Below, in pieces: positions 6,668-6,691 of a stretch of DNA of 6,691 bases. Numbering within the stretch: the stretch's first letter is position 1; each line of letters begins with the position of its first letter. This stretch comes from an uncultured Catenibacterium sp. Its GTDB lineage: Bacteria; Bacillota_I; Bacilli_A; Erysipelotrichales; Coprobacillaceae. The translations under genes and the position numbers were made by a program. The stretch is from assembly GCF_900764565.1 (NCBI RefSeq), contig NZ_CAAFOM010000220.1, positions 1-6,691 on the forward strand. Reading direction: 5' to 3'. The notes beneath the pieces were generated by a model. It searched no databases. It worked only from the letters and a program-made list of their open reading frames with translations, and had not been told where the DNA came from.

Positions 6668-6691
6668 GCTTGCTGAAAGATTTCTTGAAAA

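Noticed and set aside
1..6691. Mobile elements, CRISPR arrays, tRNA or rRNA genes, or an unknown system
   Set aside because: I saw no transposase, repeat array, attachment-like repeat, tRNA fold or unexplained gene. Nearly every base belongs to a known gene or to the T-box leader.

Overview
The window is a compact stretch of core chromosome from a low-GC Gram-positive bacterium (Bacillota). Four long plus-strand genes, strong AGGAGG-type ribosome binding sites, a bifunctional Rel of the RFKD type, and a T-box leader before an aminoacyl-tRNA synthetase operon all point to Bacillota. Glutamine is written almost only as CAG despite the AT-rich sequence. This hints at Erysipelotrichia or a relative, but that placement is a guess.

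Layout. Positions 15-50 carry a probable extended -10 promoter and a purine-rich ribosome binding site. The relA/rel gene (51-2267) follows and encodes a full-length ppGpp synthetase/hydrolase. The gap 2268-2529 is almost completely occupied by regulation: a sigma-A-type promoter whose -35 lies 4 bases after the relA stop codon, a T-box riboswitch with recognisable Stem I, specifier loop, Stem III and antiterminator, and its competing intrinsic terminator. Then come hisS (2530-3810), aspS (start chosen at 3803, to 5566) and an M24-family Xaa-Pro peptidase gene (5547-6620). Each gene overlaps the next by a few bases, so the three form one operon. A strong intrinsic terminator at 6629-6667 closes it. 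The last 24 bases show nothing recognisable.

How it works together. All parts answer the same question: are the tRNAs charged? Rel senses uncharged tRNA at the ribosome and makes ppGpp. The T-box senses uncharged tRNA in the nascent leader and lets transcription continue into the two synthetases. Its proposed specifier region reads GACAC, containing both an Asp codon (GAC) and a His codon (CAC), matching the two synthetases downstream. The peptidase at the end of the operon could supply free amino acids under the same control. No terminator separates relA from the leader, so relA transcripts should also run into the T-box.

I found no mobile element, CRISPR array, tRNA gene or unknown gene. 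This is an ordinary, well-conserved region. The T-box specifier and the operon's make-up are the points most worth a second look.
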